Below, piece after piece: positions 12,287-14,402 of a stretch of 14,402 bases of DNA; within the stretch, counting starts at the first letter, position 1, and each line of letters begins with the position of its first letter. The notes under the pieces were generated by a model. That model was not told where the DNA came from. It saw nothing but the letters and a program-made list of their open reading frames with translations, and ran no database searches. Source of the DNA: JBBTQZ01 sp038065435 (GTDB lineage: Bacteria; Patescibacteriota; Minisyncoccia; Phycocordibacterales; WO2-35-19); the NCBI GenBank assembly GCA_038065435.1, contig JBBTQZ010000012.1, positions 1 to 14,402 of the forward strand. Direction: 5' to 3'. The translations under genes and the position numbers were made by a program.

Positions 12287-13348
12287 ATGAAATCCCAAGG
12301 CACAAAACCTCTTACTCTTCATGAGATAAGCGAGGCGGCAGAAAAAAGAGTGGCCCTTATAGCCAAAGAATTTACGGATGGATTTGAATTTATAAAGAAT
12401 TATTCTAAGTCTGTCACTTTTTTTGGCTCTGCGAGAATAGAAGAAAACAGTCCGTATTACCAAAAAGCTCGTGCGCTTGCCTCTAGAATAACGAGAGAGC
12501 TTCATTATGCAGTAGTCACTGGTGGAGGCCCGGGTATAATGGAGGCAGCAAATAGAGGCGCTTATGAAGCCGGAGGCAACTCCATCGGTCTAACTATTGA
12601 ACTACCAGAAGAACAGGTGAATAACCCATATTTGACTGACTTTCTCGGTTTTCATTATTTTTTTAGTCGCAAAGTATGCCTCTCCTTCTCAGCTGAAGCC
12701 TATCTTTTTTTTCCGGGAGGATATGGCACTTTGGATGAATTTCTAGAGATCCTTACCTTAGTACAGACTATGAAAATTCCTAAAGCTCCTATAGTACTTG
12801 TGGGAAGCGAATATTGGAATGATTTTCATACCCTCATAAATAAAAAATTATTGGAAAGTGGATACATAGACATAGAAGATACTTCTATATACAAAATCAC
12901 TGACGATGATGATGAGATACTGGAGATAATAAAAAAGGCGCCCATAAGAATGGGAGTAGCTTATAACGACCATGCGAGCGATAACCACGCAAACGGCAAC
13001 CATAGCGGGCCCATTAGCGAGCTTGGAGAAAAACATTGCGTGCCATGTGAAGGTGATACGCCACCTCTTTCTCGAGAAGAGTCAGAAGAATATCTAAAAA
13101 ATGTCAATAACTGGACGTTGATAGAAAACAAAGAAATAGAGAAAACTTACACTTTTAAAAATTTTACAGAGGCTTTTGACTTTATAAGCAATGTGGCCAA
13201 AATCGCAGAAAAAGAAGGACATCATCCAGACATAAGGCTACATGACTATAAACAAGTGACCATAAAGATATCTACCCATGCCATATCGGGCCTTTCCGAA
13301 AACGATTTCATTCTAGCCGCCAAGATAGATAAGATTGCAGTAAATTAA
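12287..13348 (+). CDS. LOG-family phosphoribohydrolase fused to pterin-4a-carbinolamine dehydratase
   Basis: A 353-residue two-domain protein. Residues about 40-220 are a LOG (TIGR00730-type Rossmann) domain: GGGPGIMEAANRGA (79-92), RK (128-129) and PGGYGTLDE (143-151), the phosphoribohydrolase motif; such enzymes release a base from a nucleoside 5'-monophosphate. A His/Asn/Asp-rich linker (about 226-242, NDHASDNHANGNHSG) leads to a complete PCD domain (about 245-353) starting ELGEKHCVPCEG, as free-standing PCDs do. It has W276, the EGHHPD active-site histidines (H312, H313), H331 and D348; PCD dehydrates 4a-hydroxy-tetrahydropterin. The reading frame is single and unbroken, so this is a true fusion and not a frameshift artefact. 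No aromatic amino acid hydroxylase is in the window, so the pterin substrate is unknown. The start ATG follows GGGG within a near-leaderless promoter arrangement. Confidence 0.93.
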   Translation: MKSQGTKPLTLHEISEAAEKRVALIAKEFTDGFEFIKNYSKSVTFFGSARIEENSPYYQKARALASRITRELHYAVVTGGGPGIMEAANRGAYEAGGNSIGLTIELPEEQVNNPYLTDFLGFHYFFSRKVCLSFSAEAYLFFPGGYGTLDEFLEILTLVQTMKIPKAPIVLVGSEYWNDFHTLINKKLLESGYIDIEDTSIYKITDDDDEILEIIKKAPIRMGVAYNDHASDNHANGNHSGPISELGEKHCVPCEGDTPPLSREESEEYLKNVNNWTLIENKEIEKTYTFKNFTEAFDFISNVAKIAEKEGHHPDIRLHDYKQVTIKISTHAISGLSENDFILAAKIDKIAVN

Positions 13349-13351
13349 AAC

Positions 13352-13383
13352 TTAACATTTAACACGGCCGCGTTAAATGTTAA
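13352..13383. repeat. 32-nt near-perfect palindrome after the LOG-PCD gene
   Basis: TTAACATTTAAC (13352-13363) and GTTAAATGTTAA (13372-13383) are exact reverse complements flanking ACGGCCGC, whose core CGGCCG is itself palindromic. It begins 3 nt after the LOG-PCD stop. It may end that transcript, but no U-run follows directly on the plus strand. It could also be a protein-binding site or a small repeat. Confidence 0.7.
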
Positions 13384-13393
13384 CTAACAATTT

Positions 13394-13432
13394 TAACAAA
13401 AAGCCACAGGAGATGATGTTCTCCCATGGCTT
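13394..13432 (-). terminator. Intrinsic terminator of the 140-residue gene
   Basis: On the minus strand a 13-bp stem (13432-13420 with 13413-13401) has 11 Watson-Crick pairs and two G-U wobbles, a 6-nt loop, and then a T-run (GGCTTTTTGTT). The stem overlaps the stop codon. The wobbles pair in minus-strand RNA but become A/C mismatches on the plus strand, so the direction is clear. Confidence 0.85.
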
Positions 13433-13853
13433 AGTTTGAAATCGAGACCTTCATGTAAAGGTACTTGAAATTTTCTGTGGTAGCTATGCGAGTGCATATG
13501 ATATCTTCAGCATTTTCTTTTATCACTTCGCACAAGTCACGAAAAGACAGTGTTATCTGTTCAAGATTTACAGTCATAAATACCTGTGCGTTACCTGACA
13601 GATTTTCTCCAAGGAGAATCACTTCTTTTCGATCATGGCTGATGATCGCTCTAAAATATTTCTCCGCCCCCATAAAGAAGATGACATAGCTTAGAGTGGC
13701 GCAAACCATTTGAGCATCATCAATCTTTTCTTCTTTTTTCCCCTTTTTCTCCTCTTCAACTGGTCCAAACATTTCAAACAAAGGCTTCAGATAGGCATTC
13801 CAAATAATCCATTCCAAACCTTTCCAAGCTTTTCGCAAAAAATATTTCAGCAT
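13431..13853 (-). CDS. Unknown 140-residue protein
   Basis: I do not recognise a family. The N-terminus is rich in Trp, Phe, Leu and Lys (LKYFLRKAWKGLEWIIWNAY), like an amphipathic or membrane-surface helix. It is followed by a highly charged linker (EEEKKGKKEEKIDD, 33-46), a hydrophobic segment (ATLSYVIFFMGAEKYF, about 52-67) and an alternating hydrophobic C-terminal domain (VFMTVNLEQITLSF ... YLYMKVSI). No catalytic motif is visible. Two adjacent ATGs (13856, 13853) follow a perfect AAGGAGGT (13868-13861); 13853 has the better spacing (7 nt). TGgTATATT (13882-13874) resembles an extended -10 but would start transcription inside the SD. With its own strong SD and a terminator overlapping the stop, it is a single-gene unit convergent with the LOG-PCD gene. 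Neighbouring housekeeping genes lack such SDs. Confidence 0.75.
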   Translation of the reverse strand: MLKYFLRKAWKGLEWIIWNAYLKPLFEMFGPVEEEKKGKKEEKIDDAQMVCATLSYVIFFMGAEKYFRAIISHDRKEVILLGENLSGNAQVFMTVNLEQITLSFRDLCEVIKENAEDIICTRIATTENFKYLYMKVSISN

Positions 13854-13860
13854 CATACGA

Positions 13861-13868
13861 ACCTCCTT
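13861..13868 (-). promoter_or_regulatory. Perfect Shine-Dalgarno AAGGAGGT
   Basis: The strongest ribosome-binding site in the window. It lies 4 nt from the ATG at 13856 and 7 nt from the ATG at 13853, favouring the latter as start. It contrasts with the SD-less starts of most other genes here. Confidence 0.85.
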
Positions 13869-13947
13869 GGAATAATATACCAAAAATAAAAAATTTAGCT
13901 ATAATCAACACCGAGTGTTTGATGTTGATTTCTATATTAATGGACTA

Positions 13948-13966
13948 CACTTCGACAAGCTCAGTG
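13948..13966. repeat. REP-like palindrome (CACT...AGTG around TCGACAAGCTC)
   Basis: The 19-mer CACTTCGACAAGCTCAGTG resembles the REP-like repeats with a CTTCGACAAGCTCAG core that I recall from many bacterial genomes. Outer GGAC/GTCC sequence extends the pairing with a bulge. It is one of several repeats in the 13854-14177 gene-free stretch. Confidence 0.6.
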
Positions 13967-13970
13967 TCCT

Positions 13971-14004
13971 ACAAAATTATAGTCACTTTGTTCCTTAATT
14001 TTGT
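13971..14004. repeat. AT-rich inverted repeat, 9-bp perfect stem
   Basis: ACAAAATTA (13971-13979) pairs with TAATTTTGT (13996-14004) across a 16-nt loop. It sits next to the REP-like palindrome and may belong to the same composite repeat, since the minus-strand frame here reads KIKEQSDYNFVGH, a peptide I associate with translated CPR repeats. Confidence 0.5.
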
Positions 14005-14050
14005 GGGATATCCTAAACTTAGCGCGAACATTTTTTGAAGGGAAATCTGA

Positions 14051-14123
14051 CCGCCTCCACTTCGCTCCGGCGGAACGCTCGGGCGTGGCGGAATTCCCCC
14101 CACACCCCCCTTCCGCCGCGCCC
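14051..14123. repeat. GC-rich palindromic element upstream of the symporter gene
   Basis: A sharply GC-rich block in AT-rich surroundings. Stem GGGCGTGGCGGAA (14081-14093) pairs with TTCCGCCGCGCCC (14111-14123): 12 Watson-Crick pairs plus one wobble, with a C-rich 17-nt loop. A smaller CCGCC/GGCGG hairpin lies at 14051-14073. No gene is supported here; the open frame on the minus strand (13961-14224) is low-complexity Gly/Ser/Arg/Ala sequence. Confidence 0.75.
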
Positions 14124-14177
14124 TCGCTTCGGGAAAATCCGCGCAAAAATTTCCCAGCGGAATCTAAAAATAAATTT

Positions 14178-14402
14178 ATGACAACAGCACTTGATTTTTG
14201 GATAGTTGGAATTTTCTTTTTCATAACTTTTGTAATTGGTATTTGGGAAAGAAAGAAGCTTACGATTGAGGATTATTGGGTTAACAGCAGACGAACAAAT
14301 AAATTTGTTCTCGTCGCCACAACTCTTTCTACTTTTATAGGTGCGGGTGCAATTTTAGGAAACGCTGGGGTTGCTTTTTCAGGTGCAGGACTCGCAACAT
14401 TT
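14178..14402 (+). CDS. Sodium:solute symporter (SSS) family protein, N-terminal part (3' truncated by window edge)
   Basis: The first 75 residues are visible, and the frame runs open to the window end. SSS proteins couple sodium entry to uptake of sugars, amino acids, organic acids or similar solutes. The fragment starts with a membrane helix (ALDFWIVGIFFFITFVIGIW, about 5-23), then ERKKLTIEDYWVNSRR, the counterpart of the DYxxAGR loop of the family. A second hydrophobic segment follows (NKFVLVATTLSTFIGAGAILG, about 42-62), where the family has small residues and Ser/Thr near the sodium site. The ATG at 14178 has no SD. It lies just behind the GC-rich repeat block. Substrate cannot be inferred from this part. 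Confidence 0.8.
   Translation, partial: MTTALDFWIVGIFFFITFVIGIWERKKLTIEDYWVNSRRTNKFVLVATTLSTFIGAGAILGNAGVAFSGAGLATF

Noticed and set aside
13903..13930. Inverted repeat AATCAAC...GTTGATT upstream of the 140-residue gene as an operator
   Set aside because: Only 7 bp pair, with a long and irregular interior, in AT-rich DNA. This is too weak to claim.
13961..14224. Minus-strand open frame of 87 codons over the repeat region
   Set aside because: It crosses the GC-rich palindrome, has low-complexity Gly/Ser/Arg/Ala sequence, and overlaps the recognisable symporter start on the other strand. It is best seen as translated repeat DNA.

Overview
The window looks like chromosomal DNA from a Candidate Phyla Radiation (Patescibacteria/Parcubacteria-type) bacterium. 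This is an inference from an AT-rich sequence, tightly packed and overlapping housekeeping genes, divergent versions of core proteins, very few Shine-Dalgarno (SD) sequences, and many small GC-rich palindromic repeats. TGA ends several intact genes (recR, the VKOR gene, yqeY, the SDR gene, uvrA). TGA therefore acts as a stop, which argues against the CPR lineages that read it as glycine. No tRNA, rRNA, CRISPR array, transposase or phage gene was seen.

Layout. Positions 1-1761 (+): the 3' part of dnaB, then recR, then a gene for a lone VKOR-type membrane oxidoreductase. Positions 1766-3244 (-): rmuC followed by rplU, convergent with VKOR at a 4-nt gap. Positions 3245-3383: a divergent intergenic region holding two head-to-head palindromic repeats. 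Positions 3384-4570 (+): yqeY and an SDR gene overlapping by ATGA, closed by a terminator. Positions 4623-8050 (-): uvrA then truB, also overlapping by ATGA. Positions 8099-8350 (-): a small unknown gene. Positions 8415-12196 (-): membrane-anchored FKBP gene, tgt and uvrB, with a 14-nt overlap and a 16-nt gap. Positions 12287-13348 (+): a LOG-PCD fusion gene. Positions 13431-13853 (-): an unknown gene. Positions 13854-14177: intergenic DNA with a REP-like palindrome and a GC-rich inverted repeat. Positions 14178-14402 (+): the start of a sodium:solute symporter gene.

Working together: UvrA and UvrB are two of the three UvrABC excision-repair components. RecR and RmuC belong to recombination/repair, DnaB to replication, and Tgt, TruB, L21 and possibly YqeY to tRNA and translation. 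VKOR and the anchored FKBP probably serve folding of exported proteins.

Most notable observations: (1) a perfect 25-bp inverted repeat around a REP-like hairpin, exactly 29 codons long and in frame inside tgt, apparently adding an extra loop to the enzyme; (2) a second in-frame repeat insertion candidate in uvrA; (3) a LOG phosphoribohydrolase fused to a pterin-4a-carbinolamine dehydratase through a His/Asn-rich linker; (4) -10-like boxes 3-10 nt before the start codons of several SD-less housekeeping genes, suggesting leaderless mRNAs, whereas the two unknown genes have clear SDs and their own terminators.
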